62,000 nt of DNA. Origin: Acanthaster planci. Lineage: Eukaryota > Echinodermata > Asteroidea > Valvatida > Acanthasteridae. The number at the start of each line of letters is the position of its first letter. Position 1 is the first letter of the stretch. Location of the stretch: contig NW_019091368.1 of the NCBI RefSeq assembly GCF_001949145.1, positions 1,452,479-1,514,478 on the forward strand, written 5' to 3'. The translations under genes were made by a program, and so were the position numbers. A model generated the notes under the pieces. It ran no database searches and had not been told where the DNA came from. It saw only the letters and a program-made list of their open reading frames with translations. This document shows positions 15,201 through 22,947 of the stretch, in pieces.

Positions 15201-17039
15201 ATTGACGAAGGATGTTTGTTTATTTGTCCAATCATATGCGCTCTAATAAAAAGCTGTTGAAACACAAATAATTGCAATTGCCAATCTCTGTACTGCTACG
15301 TGGTTGGCCCCTTCTTTTTTCAATCGGACAAATCGTCTACAACTTTTCGCGTTCTTATTCAGGATCACACCCCCTTTTCCATTCTTTTACCTCACGTAAT
15401 TCAGAATGTCTCCTCTTGACAGGGGAATGGACATGGTCTTGCTTCATTTTGCTGTCTCTCCCTTCAGAGTGAATATTCTGAAATAAATTCAAAACCTTAA
15501 GAAATACAAAATTGACCCCGCTGCTGTAACTGGCATTATAATCACCTGTCAATCTGGGACGAGGAGTTATTCTTAAACACTGCACATTATGCTGTGTTGA
15601 TAATTTTTTGATTTAAACATATTTGGATACTGTGGTACTTTTTTCTGTTCTCAGTGAATATATGCGACTTGTTTATCACAAGATTCGTACTTCAAGGAAG
15701 AAAATTAACAAGACCTGCAGCAATGAATGTACAAATAAAAGACATCTAGGCACAACACAAAGACAAAACAAAAATTAAGAAAAAAAACAAAACAAAACAA
15801 AAAAAGAGGAAGGAATTCAAGACAAACAAAAGACCTGCCTCCTCCTTGAGACAAATATTCCTGATGCCTACACAATTTTCTGCATGTGTGATTTTAAGAC
15901 ATGGCAAAGCTGTGCTTGCTATCTTTAAGCCGCAATGTTTGAAGTCCTCACAATGTCAACGGAGCGACAGGAATAGCACTGAAATAGGTCGGGTAAGTTC
16001 ACCATTTAGCTGAGCTAGAAGTCTGCCAGCTGTCTCATATTATTCCATGTGTGAATCCGTGGGCTGACATCCTCACACTGGAGGTATCTCACTCCCTAAT
16101 GACTGATCGCAGGCAAAACCACACCCTTGGTAGCCTCCATAGGCCTATGATGGATGGGTCCTCCCTCACAACATTCTCCACACATTCTGGATGATGCAAG
16201 GCCTAAGTTTGCTTCACTGAACGGCACATGGCTGTCTGGGATTTCTTTTACAGATTATAATCCACTGCCCTTGGGGTTTGACATGTACTGTGAGCAGGGA
16301 AGCTTCTAGTACTCCCCATTTACCCACATTTCCCTCTCCAGGGCAATTGCATATTACAAAATGAGAACTTCAGTATTTGGAGTCAACTTGCCAAGTCTGA
16401 AATGGCTCAGTGCCAGGAATTTAAAGTACTGCATACCATGTAAACAGTTTGTCTACAGCAAACCTCTCCTTTGATTTGTCGTTAAGTCTCTTGATGCATC
16501 ACTACTGTTCATGCCACCAATACTTTAATATACATGTAACATGAAACAATTTTCGTGCTTTAAAGTTTTGATGTTTCTAGGGCATTGGGACTTGGGAGGG
16601 CTGAAAGCACTTGACAGTCTCATGATATATACACAACAACTGCCTGTAGGGCACACATTGTTTGAAAATCAACAACTTGCTGTGCAACAACCCAACATGG
16701 TGATGCCCGCCCATCGAAGACAGGAGCATTCCTCTTCAGCGGTATGGATGTATATTTGTATTCCTGCCTACAACAGCACACACAAATGTCTCAGGTTCAA
16801 AAGTGTCTCCCAAAGCAGCTAAAAAACTTTCCCACACGTCAAATGCCGATATGGCCATCAACCATCCCGATGGACTGCACTTCACTGCCAGAAATGAGTG
16901 ACACTTGGGGGGACAGTTTGTTATTTTTACCTGGATAAGATCAGTCTTCATTTCCTTCATCTCCTTTTTCAGTTTGCTCAGCTGCTGGACAAGACTGGCT
17001 GCCTTCAATTCCGCAGCACTCTCTGGACTTGTTACTTCC
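44..17039 (-). CDS. TALPID3: TALPID3 (KIAA0586) orthologue, partial, 14 exons
   Basis: Seen: 14 minus-strand exons (listed separately) join with GT/AG sites and matching phases at every junction into one open frame of about 791 codons. Their order and content follow vertebrate TALPID3: a coiled-coil stretch, the conserved LEANLEAVVRAK segment, RVYGKALYQ..RSTMQKEPYL, RVKG joined to TGMKSAKIQTD, GQLIPMA, HGPPFPP, MEWIEQELMAQMISEL, AGLQLFVDAG, then Thr-Pro-rich tracts. Known for the family: a centrosomal/distal-centriole protein needed for centriole maturation, ciliogenesis and Hedgehog signalling; human mutations cause Joubert-type ciliopathy. The C-terminus lies beyond the left edge. The first confident exon starts in codon phase, so further 5' exons must exist above 17,040; I could not identify them. 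Human homology is from memory of the family, not from a search. Confidence 0.93.
1027..1207 (-). CDS. TALPID3: TALPID3 exon M, TP-repeat segment
   Basis: Preceded on the minus strand by a T-rich tract and TTCTTCAG; donor GAG|GTGAGG (1021-1026). It encodes DSRTPIPTPEVTPQVSPVHT and a Ser/Glu-rich tail. It resembles the human RVCTPLPTPQPTPPCSP segment that follows the AGLQLFVDAG block. Entry phase 0, exit after one base, matching exon N. Reading continues open past the donor, so the exact donor is chosen by consensus strength and phase. Confidence 0.85.
2805..2989 (-). CDS. TALPID3: TALPID3 exon L, conserved LQLFVDAG block
   Basis: Acceptor TTTTACAG, donor ACT|GTAAG. It encodes VETIGPAGLQLFVDAGQAVD, then a helical stretch (LVSALVREVLEEKVTTALGQ). 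This is one of the best-conserved family blocks (human GALQLFVDAG...FVNEALAETIAVMLG). Two leading bases complete a Val codon with exon K; exit phase 0. Confidence 0.93.
3556..4043. mobile_element. hAT-like non-autonomous element, copy 1
   Basis: Starts TAGGGCTGTGC and ends CAGCCTTA (imperfect inverted termini), flanked by an 8-bp duplication CTACATCT / TTACATCT (one mismatch). AT-rich ends full of GAATATTCGAAT; the interior has no transposase ORF. It shares the interior (GAGGCTTGTTT..AGCAGATTCAAATGAAAA) and both ends with the copy at 22477-22947. Terminal TAGGGCTG and 8-bp target duplications are typical of hAT superfamily MITEs. Confidence 0.85.
4055..4173 (-). CDS. TALPID3: TALPID3 exon K, IEQELMAQMISEL block
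   Basis: Acceptor TACTGTCAG, donor TTG|GTAAGATG. It encodes IEQELMAQMISELYSRR followed by a Ser/Asp-rich stretch. Joined to exon J it gives MEWIEQELMAQMISEL, matching human IQWVEQEIMSRIISGL. The donor sits directly beside a hAT-like insertion (3556-4043) whose duplicated target site supplies intron positions +4 to +11. Confidence 0.93.
6671..6870 (-). CDS. TALPID3: TALPID3 exon J, HGPPFPP block
   Basis: Acceptor CATTTGCAG, donor AATG|GTACGG. It encodes an acidic start (PQEESEDELPTPG), then ERPYHGPPFPPQAPPPDPSM and KLASDIRRDIMENAAMEW. Human TALPID3 has YNGPPFPP at the equivalent point, upstream of the WVEQE helix. Entry phase 0; the final TG plus the first base of exon K makes Trp. The donor is weaker than its neighbours but is the one that keeps frame and homology. 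Confidence 0.92.
7092..7981. mobile_element. pogo/Tigger-like non-autonomous element
   Basis: CAGTAAACTCC at the left and GGAGTTTACTG at the right, each flanked by TA (7090-7091, 7982-7983). Sub-terminal TAAGTCGGCAT repeats occur on both sides. TA duplication with CAGT ends is characteristic of pogo/Tigger elements. No transposase is readable within the 890 bp, so it is an internally deleted copy. Confidence 0.8.
8279..8344 (-). CDS. TALPID3: TALPID3 exon I, 22-codon small exon
   Basis: Acceptor CATTCTAG, donor GAG|GTACCG. A 66-nt, phase 0/0 exon encoding EDDTLPGQSQFSHYLAVAED plus two acidic residues. Because it is an exact multiple of three it could be skipped without frame change. It lies where the human protein has the acidic FDEIIDVIQEEEK stretch. 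Supported by frame fit and acidic context rather than by strong identity. Confidence 0.8.
8953..9196. mobile_element. GGTAATTCC-family MITE, diverged copy
   Basis: Aligns over its full length, in reverse orientation, with the element at 33618-33865 (shared tracts such as AACTTACAAAATC, GTCAGATGTGA.AGGGACA and GGGTCC.AAAGT). Terminal repeats are decayed, so the ends are approximate. Confidence 0.6.
9628..10010 (-). CDS. TALPID3: TALPID3 exon H, GQLIPMA / PVTI block
   Basis: Acceptor CCTACAAG, donor ACAG|GTCAGG. The largest exon here (383 nt). It encodes TGMKSAKIQTDSSS, a Pro/Phe-rich middle, SHGQLIPMAVPLAPPQVG, AQPVTIKTDGLEVGV and KLAIQ. The human parallels are RVKGTKVKSIRTQTD, GHLIPMAILLGQ, PHPVTVTTS...VETGVKK and LTVQV in the same order. 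This order of motifs makes the TALPID3 assignment firm. Confidence 0.94.
11102..11288 (-). CDS. TALPID3: TALPID3 exon G, RVYGKALYQ block
   Basis: Acceptor TTTTATCAG, donor AAAG|GTGAGG. It encodes ISRSKKQSPVDHNQDEAYLT, then RVYGKALYQARRSTMQKEPY and RVPSPTRVKG. Human TALPID3 reads [20 protein letters not shown] ... ERVKG here. Reading frame stays open past the donor, but phase (exit after one base) and strength select this GT. Confidence 0.94.
11933..12190 (-). CDS. TALPID3: TALPID3 exon F, basic and Gly/Pro-rich linker
   Basis: Acceptor CATCCATCAG, donor CCG|GTAAGC. An 86-codon, phase 0/0 exon rich in Lys, Arg, Pro and Gly (VRAGAKKKPVSARIDSGLRK; HPPPPPSGGEAGAGG). Probably a disordered linker between the essential coiled coil and the RVYG block. 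It is assigned by splice sites, frame and position; the sequence is not strongly conserved. Confidence 0.82.
12682..12754 (-). CDS. TALPID3: TALPID3 exon E, end of conserved coiled-coil segment
   Basis: Acceptor GATTAATAG, donor AAG|GTAAAA. It encodes DAAEKAQLRYRVGRMIAALD. After exon D this parallels human TNREMSEKIRIRKTVDEWI, which follows directly on the conserved coiled coil. Its first base completes Gly from exon D; exit phase 0. Confidence 0.87.
13196..13428 (-). CDS. TALPID3: TALPID3 exon D, essential coiled-coil segment
   Basis: Acceptor CTTTTCAAG, donor CAGGG|GTAATT. After a Pro-rich start it encodes KAVLDKVQSSRACLEANLEA and VVRAKEQEEFYSYLDSL, clearly related to human [20 protein letters not shown] followed by IRAKDGAAMYSLINAL. 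Established: this coiled coil is the most conserved part of TALPID3 and is needed for its centrosomal function. Entry phase 0, exit after two bases. Confidence 0.94.
14035..14157. repeat. Near-perfect long hairpin
   Basis: Inner arms GTGTAGTAAACCTAGCCT (14051-14068) and its exact reverse complement (14121-14138); outer arms CTGACTGCTT (14035-14044) and AAGCAGTCAG (14148-14157), also exact. The loop is 52 bp and contains a weaker CAGGTGA / ATCACC pairing. Possibly a small MITE or a structured intronic element in TALPID3. Confidence 0.8.
14639..14707 (-). CDS. TALPID3: TALPID3 exon C, 23-codon small exon
   Basis: Acceptor CATTTTTCAG, donor CTT|GTAAGG. A 69-nt, phase 0/0 exon encoding EAEKDWDELMQRRLQPAPVD and three more residues. 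Charged helix followed by a Pro turn. Supported by good splice sites, symmetric phase and plausible composition; I see no specific human counterpart. Confidence 0.75.
15391..15477 (-). CDS. TALPID3: TALPID3 exon B, charged segment
   Basis: Acceptor TTTATTTCAG, donor GAG|GTAAAA. An 87-nt, phase 0/0 exon encoding NIHSEGRDSKMKQDHVHSPV and KRRHSELRE. Placed by splice consensus and frame between the coiled-coil exons; conservation cannot be judged from sequence alone. Confidence 0.72.
16931..17039 (-). CDS. TALPID3: TALPID3 exon A, coiled-coil segment (first confident exon)
   Basis: Acceptor TTGCGATACAG, donor CAG|GTAAAA. It encodes EVTSPESAAELKAASLVQQL and SKLKKEMKEMKTDLIQ, a heptad-like coiled coil. 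It may match human [20 protein letters not shown]. It begins with one base completing a codon, so a preceding exon ending in two codon bases must exist at higher coordinates. Confidence 0.82.
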
Positions 17040-18975
17040 CTGTATCGCAAAAAGGAAAGCAAAAACTCTCATTGACAAAGCTTCCCACAGTACAGAAAGA
17101 CAACATGGCATGATAAACTGTCTGCTCTGGTGAGAAAAATTCCTTCAGTGAACAAACAAAGAGACTGTTTGCGAAGAATCAGTTGTTTTTCATAAACCAT
17201 GGCTAAATCATCTTGTCAAGGATATACATGTAAATGGATAACTTCCACTACTTTCTAATATTTACCCATGACTTAAAAATGTAGAGCCAATGATTTCCAT
17301 GACTGAAAATAGAATCCATTGCTTGAAACGGAACTTGCAAAATTTGCTACTAAAACTTTCCGCAAAGTACTATAAATAAATGCCTACCAAACTCTTTAAA
17401 AATGCTTGCTTTTAATGACCGAATTATGCTGGAAACATGCTTAATTGTACCACTCCACCACAATGATTGGGTCGTCTGCGCCGGTACCGATACTTGCAAG
17501 TGCTATGGCGTGCGTGAGCCCCATGCCTGCAGCGCTAGCGGCGGCTGGCACATCACAGCGCAACGGTACACACATTGGCCGTTCACATGTGCACTGTACT
17601 AGCATTGAAATCAAGGTGCAAACAAGTTCACACTCACACATATGCTTATTGCACAAGTGGGGAATTCAGTCTGTGAAACCGCATGGACGCCTTGAGACGA
17701 GGCTAGTACCGCACGGCGAAACGATCAAACCGTGGCAGCAAAACAGAAGACTGATTACATATTTCTTGCATTAAATGAAACTTAATAAGCATGCTGAATG
17801 GGCCCTCGGAAGTGTTCAGGATGAAGAGCAAAGTTTTTAGTCACAAACATGCATTTTAAGGCTCAGAACTAATGTTAATTTTCTGTTATTGCCCCCGTGC
17901 CAAATAAGATGGCGGGTCAATGTCCAACATTAACATACTGTGACCAATGACTGTTGTATGCAAGCCTACTCTATGACTTCACTGTACATGTATTTAAATG
18001 TAATCTGATTTTATACATGAGGAGTGAAACATCAATGGGGGGGGATGCCGTATTTATTGTGTGGAATTTAAAATTTTCACTTCAGAAAATTATCAAACAA
18101 GTTGGAAACATTGCAGAGCATTTTCAAACAATATTTGTTTCTTTTCTTTTTTAGGGGGGGTGTATGGGGTTGGGCAAACAATTTGCATGCATAATTTATA
18201 ACTTGTTCTCCTTTCTTATGCTTACCGAGGTATGAAATGGAATTTAAATTTCTGAAGTGGAATTCAAAATTTGGCCAAACCCATTTTGGAAACGGAAAAT
18301 CATTGCCTCTAAAAATGTTGACGTACATGTATGTGCCATTTTTCAGAATTCCACTCTTATTGAAACCAGACAACTCAGAACCATTTAGGACAAGTTCACC
18401 GCAGTTCACTGCCTTGTCTATGTTAACCCCAGAGAAAAGTGGGGCAGTTTGACTGCAGCATGTGTGAAGAAAAAAGTGCGAAAATGATCGTCATGATGTA
18501 TGAGGTCAACGGCCTGCCACAAACTGTGTGAACTTGTAAGGAATTCCCAACACACAACATGAAAATGATATTCAAACACATGAGAACCACAGGTAAAACG
18601 CTCCCTTTCAGGAAATAATGGACAGCGAATAACACTTTTGAGGATGCTTAATCAGAATCGGAAACACCACCACAGGCCAAAATGAGCAAGAAGGTTGCTG
18701 GATAAATGTGAAGTACAGAAGTGAGAAGTGAGCCCTCTCTTGCTGTATAGAAAAATGTGTCACAACCACTGTCCTTTAAAAGGACTAAAAAGAGGTAACT
18801 GTTGTGGAAATCTGTCATGATAAACTTTGACCTTCAACTCCACTCATTCACAGGGCAGTACTGTGTGTATTTTTTTCCATTTAAATTAAGTAAATAAAGT
18901 AAGGAAACAGCCGCTGGATTTTCAAACTTCACCAAAAGTTAATGTCAAGAGTGGAAACAAATTCTAATGCGCGAG
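17040..18975. other. Non-coding stretch upstream of TALPID3 exon A
   Basis: AT-rich apart from a CpG-rich patch at about 17,450-17,740 and a YY1-like AAGATGGCGG at 17906-17915. Four TACATGTA palindromes occur near here or within it (17225, 17985, 18324; also 16531). No confident exon found. The CpG patch plus a YY1-like site would fit either a promoter or a missed exon. Confidence 0.4.
17451..17544 (-). CDS. Possible upstream TALPID3 exon (weak)
   Basis: A GC- and CpG-rich patch inside AT-rich DNA. On the minus strand GATGTGCCAG could be an acceptor and GAGTG|GTACAA a donor with the exit phase that exon A requires. The frame reads Ala-rich AAASAAGMGLTHAIALASIG. Human TALPID3 has an Ala-rich VAAATAAAIATAAP before its coiled coil, which makes this tempting. 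The donor is poor and the upstream splice partner is unknown, so this is a hypothesis. Confidence 0.2.
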
Positions 18976-19764
18976 TTAAAGACCAACTCCAATTATGCTA
19001 ACTTTTCTCATATTAAATCTTATTCAGAAGAGCCAAGTCTAACAAAAGTGGCACATATCAATATCTATATCATATACATCTTTTTATATTAATAAAACAC
19101 AGTTTTTGTACCCATTTTTCCTGCGAATTCAGTCAGGTATTTTAAAAGTGGATGTGTCACCACAACTCATTAGCATCTAATGAATATTAATTTTTTTTAT
19201 GTATTTACCTTGGACAGGAAATACCACAGGGGTACACTATAGGCATGCATAGCACGCATAACTGTGGACGACAGCACCAACTTGAAGAATGCTCTCATTC
19301 TTCGGAAACTCAAAGAATTTCAATCCCAGTTCTTTTGCAGAATCTATACATCCACCAATGATGCACAATTTCGGTACTATTGTAGATCATGAAGAAAGAA
19401 GCATAAACTCTTGACGGAAAAGAGATAATGCAGTGCAGTAGACCCGGCACACGGATCGATCCATGTAGCTCCATGTTCATGTACATGTACGTTTGTAGTG
19501 GAACCAGTTGTGCCACGAGTACCAGTTTCGATGTTTTCTCCGGTGTTACATCATACAAATTTCATTTTTCAACAGCACCGCCAGTGGTCAGATTGTGGAA
19601 ATTTTTCATAAATCTCGAAGACACCATTCAAATGTTTCAGCAAAATTACACAAAATACAGACGTAATACAAACATGATTTGGCATTGAACATATGGTTTA
19701 TAACACACTAAACAAAATCATAGTTTATCTTCAAAATTTTTAAACCACTGGAGTTGGTCTTTAA
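18976..19764. mobile_element. TTAA-flanked element with AGACCAACTCCA termini
   Basis: TTAAAGACCAACTCCA at the left and its exact reverse complement TGGAGTTGGTCTTTAA at the right, 789 bp apart. TTAA at both ends suggests a TTAA target duplication (piggyBac-type or similar MITE), with element body AGACC...GGTCT. No transposase ORF inside. Confidence 0.7.
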
Positions 19765-22476
19765 AGCATTTCATTTCAAAATCAACAGTATATTAAATAC
19801 TTGGGTACTTTTTCCAATTAATTACTGTAATGTGAAATACATTGCAAGGGAAAAACCACGCATATTTTATTATTTTATTTCTGTTAAATTGCATCAGTGC
19901 TTTCAACACTTGCCTTTCTCTCACATTTTCTTTTTTAACACTGCTTTGCATAAATCTTTCCCTGTGAGACCCTTCTTTTTCAAAACCTTTTTTTCCTCCT
20001 CGGATTTGCCCTGAACTGTTCCGCCTGGGTGACAGTGGCAGCTTTGTTACCTAGTGTCAGTATCCCACTCGGCCAACGCATCATGTGCACACACTGAATT
20101 GAGCATATTCGGCACAGGGTAACCTATGCGCTTGACTCATTTTCACAGCAGCCAGGCATGTGACAGCAATTGCATTCAAGTTTTGACCTAGCTTTTTTTA
20201 AACCAATAATGGGAAATTTATGAAGTTGACACTTGTGAATACTGATCATAATGATTCTTTCAATCACTCCATAAATTTTCAAGCCCGCAATCTGTAATAC
20301 TGATAAAAAGTACCACATAACTCTACTAAAAACAACTGTATTCCACACACCAATTCACAAACTTACATTTTCTTTAAATCAAGTCTACCTAAATGGGAGT
20401 CCTTTATATGTTCCAGTGGTCAGGTGACTGTGGTTGAACTGTGCCTGCATGGCCCTAAGGAGTTCTGCCTTGAATGTGCCATGTACCCCTTGAAAGGTCA
20501 ACGACCAACAAATGTGGCTTGAACTCTACCCAAGTCCTTGGAGATTGCAATTGTCCCAAAGAAATGTGCATGGGGGCAGTGACAGACAAATAAGATCTCC
20601 CGGGCTGTTTGATTGCCATGGCAACGTGTCTGTCGCCTCACAGAGGATTATGCTAGAAGTTGGGGCTTGGCAGAGGGGAAACTGAGGAAATGTCAGTTGT
20701 AAATGAATGTTAGTTTGGCCTGACTGATTTTAAAATGTATCGAACACTGAGTGGGAATCTAGGAACGTGAGTATCTCCCCGAGAAGTAGTAAAAAACGTG
20801 AGTTTTTCCCTTCCAATTTTCAGCAAGATGAAAAAGTTGTCCCCTTCCTTGTCAGCTGACAATTTACACATTTTCTCATCTTTTAAACTACAAATCCCTT
20901 TATCACAACCTCATTTCAATTACAATTTGCTGAGTTTGGCTTTCGATGCATCTCCCTTCAGGAAATAAATAGGATGTGGTATGATCCAAATATGCTTGAA
21001 ATATTTCATACATGCTACATACAGTAATAGAAAAAAAGGAGAATGTAATGACATAAATTAAGCTTAGCTTATGGCATGCATGTAACCGTTTTAATTGTTG
21101 GATAAGACCGCATTTTCCCCAATGCAACTTCCCGCCATATGTTTCCAAACCACGGACGTTTATTAACATTTTGATATCAGTGGCCACATCTACTGCCCTC
21201 TCGCCTGATTTTTGGAAATTAATGGACATGGTAGAAGAAAAATCACCTGCTGTAAAACCCTGACAAAAAAATAAATGTACACAACAAGCAAATGAGAAAT
21301 ATTAGCGGAAATATAAAATAGCACGGTGAGATCTGGGGGAGAGACGTGGAGTGTTTTCGCACACTTCAAGGATAACCTGATAGCCCGGGCTGGTCTCAAA
21401 TGCAGACAATGGCCTTTACACTAGAAATTCTAGCTGCAGCAAGCGCAAGGAAAAATCTCAATTCTCTCTTTTTCTTTTTCTTGTGCTTTTTTTTTTTTCT
21501 CTCAATCATCTCGTCCGGGCTGGATCTTGTGTCTCGATCAGTCCCGGGCAAACGAGATGGAGGGAGTCGTTTGCAATTCCTCACCATGAAACACAGGTGC
21601 ACCGGGACAGGCGCGACGGAGCCAGAGAAAAGGAAACAAGCGCTGTAAGTCAACACCGAAAAGCTGGCAGTGCAGCTATAAAACCCCGGGTAACGTGACA
21701 CAGCTATCAGGGCTGGCCGTTTTGAGTATCACAAGGGAGGGATATTTATGACTCTGCCTGCTCTGATGGGCTAGCCGGCTAGAGTTGCCCCTTCAGGCCA
21801 ACATGATCTTGCTTTCCCACCGCCCATGCCTACCTACGTGACTAATTTATCCAGTAAGCCGCCTCACAGCTAAGATCACGCTGAGGTAGTCGGATCAAAG
21901 TGACTGGCTAGCTGGGACATGCGATGGGGGGGGGGTGAGTTGAGAACTTTGGCTCCACAATGACAGGAGATTTTCTTACAAACTTGCCCATATTCATGGG
22001 GAGGTCTACATTTCTTCACCTACTTACGCATGCTTTTCAATTGAAAAAAAATCCCAAAAAACAGCACAGTGAATGATAAACCAATAAAACCTGACAGCAT
22101 GAATTATATGCACATCAAAACCACACAGAGAAACTTGTAAAAAGGGGTCACTCTACATGCAAACGTTCTTCAGATTTAGTGTCAAAAGCAAAAGATAGAC
22201 ATATTTTTGGGGGGACATCTGGGATGCTGTACATCATCAACATTATTATAAGCCGATTATCATCACTACTGTCACAAAATATACTCCCCCCCCTACATGG
22301 AACAGCCTTCAGGTGTTTGATTTGATTCGCTTGCCCATGATACAAACACATGTAGATACAGATACCAGGAGGAAAGAAAACCAGTCATTGGGAAAAGCAG
22401 GGATAACGTGAGAAGTTTCGAAAACTGATTTTCACTGCAGTCCCAAACAATCATCCTGAACTTCACAATAACAATG
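19765..22476. other. Non-coding stretch with regulatory-like blocks
   Basis: No exon recognised. It contains an RFX X-box-like site at 20612-20625. Complex, non-repetitive blocks at about 21,080-21,230 and 21,700-21,910 look like conserved regulatory DNA (inference from texture only). Long T- and A-rich runs occur at 21,465-21,500. Confidence 0.35.
20612..20625. promoter_or_regulatory. RFX X-box-like site
   Basis: ATTGCCATGGCAAC matches the palindromic RFX X-box GTTGCCATGGCAAC at 13 of 14 positions. RFX factors drive ciliary genes; this lies about 3.6 kb upstream of the first confident exon of TALPID3, a ciliary gene. Confidence 0.55.
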
Positions 22477-22947
22477 TAGGGCTGTGCGGAATATCTGAAT
22501 AACCGAATATTCGATTGATTGTCGAATATTCGAATATTATTTTTTCGAGTTTAAATATTTGAATGTAAAAGTAAGGGAAAATTTTCTTTGGATTAAAAGA
22601 GACACATTGCACTGTGGAGGCTTGTTTCAAGCAGATTCAAATGAAAAGTGTCAGAAATCTTACAACAATTTTAAAAGTAAATTATTCATCAAACACTTTA
22701 AAAGGAATAGAAATTTTCGACAGGGCTACATGTCTTGTTCGTATCTTAAATCTTGCTAAATCATGGCTGGAGATACTCCTAGATGTGAGAAGCTAATTAT
22801 ATTGATCATAATGTACAAATGTGTAAATTATTGCAACTGATTTTGTATATGGTTTGTTAATCAACAATCTGCCGGTCGGTACGACCGAATATTCAAATTG
22901 GAGGTCGAATATTCGAATTGTGAATTATTCGAATTGACTCAGCTCTA
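22477..22947. mobile_element. hAT-like non-autonomous element, copy 2
   Basis: TAGGGCTG at the left, CAGCTCTA at the right, flanked by TAACAATG / GAACAATG (7 of 8 identical). Same family as 3556-4043, same orientation, with alignable interior and GAATATTCGAAT-rich ends. Confidence 0.85.

Larger units (their letters stand above)
270..16930 (-). other. TALPID3 introns: content survey
   Basis: Introns range from 441 to about 2,500 bp. Those at 270-1026, 1208-2804, 4174-6670, 10011-11101, 11289-11932, 12191-12681, 12755-13195 and 14708-15390 show nothing I can name beyond AT-rich DNA and short homopolymers. The others hold elements listed separately: hAT-like (2990-4054), pogo/Tigger-like (6871-8278), a GGTAATTCC-family copy (8345-9627) and a hairpin (13429-14638). 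Intron 15478-16930 has an AAAAC-rich simple tract near 15758-15808. Extra small phase 0/0 exons could be hidden in the larger introns. Confidence 0.7.

Noticed and set aside
15758-15808. AAAAC-rich tract considered as a SINE tail
   Set aside because: No Pol III box or body beside it; treated as simple sequence.
21396-21701. Lys-rich minus-strand ORF of 101 codons
   Set aside because: The Lys run comes from a poly-pyrimidine tract; the rest has no family signal.
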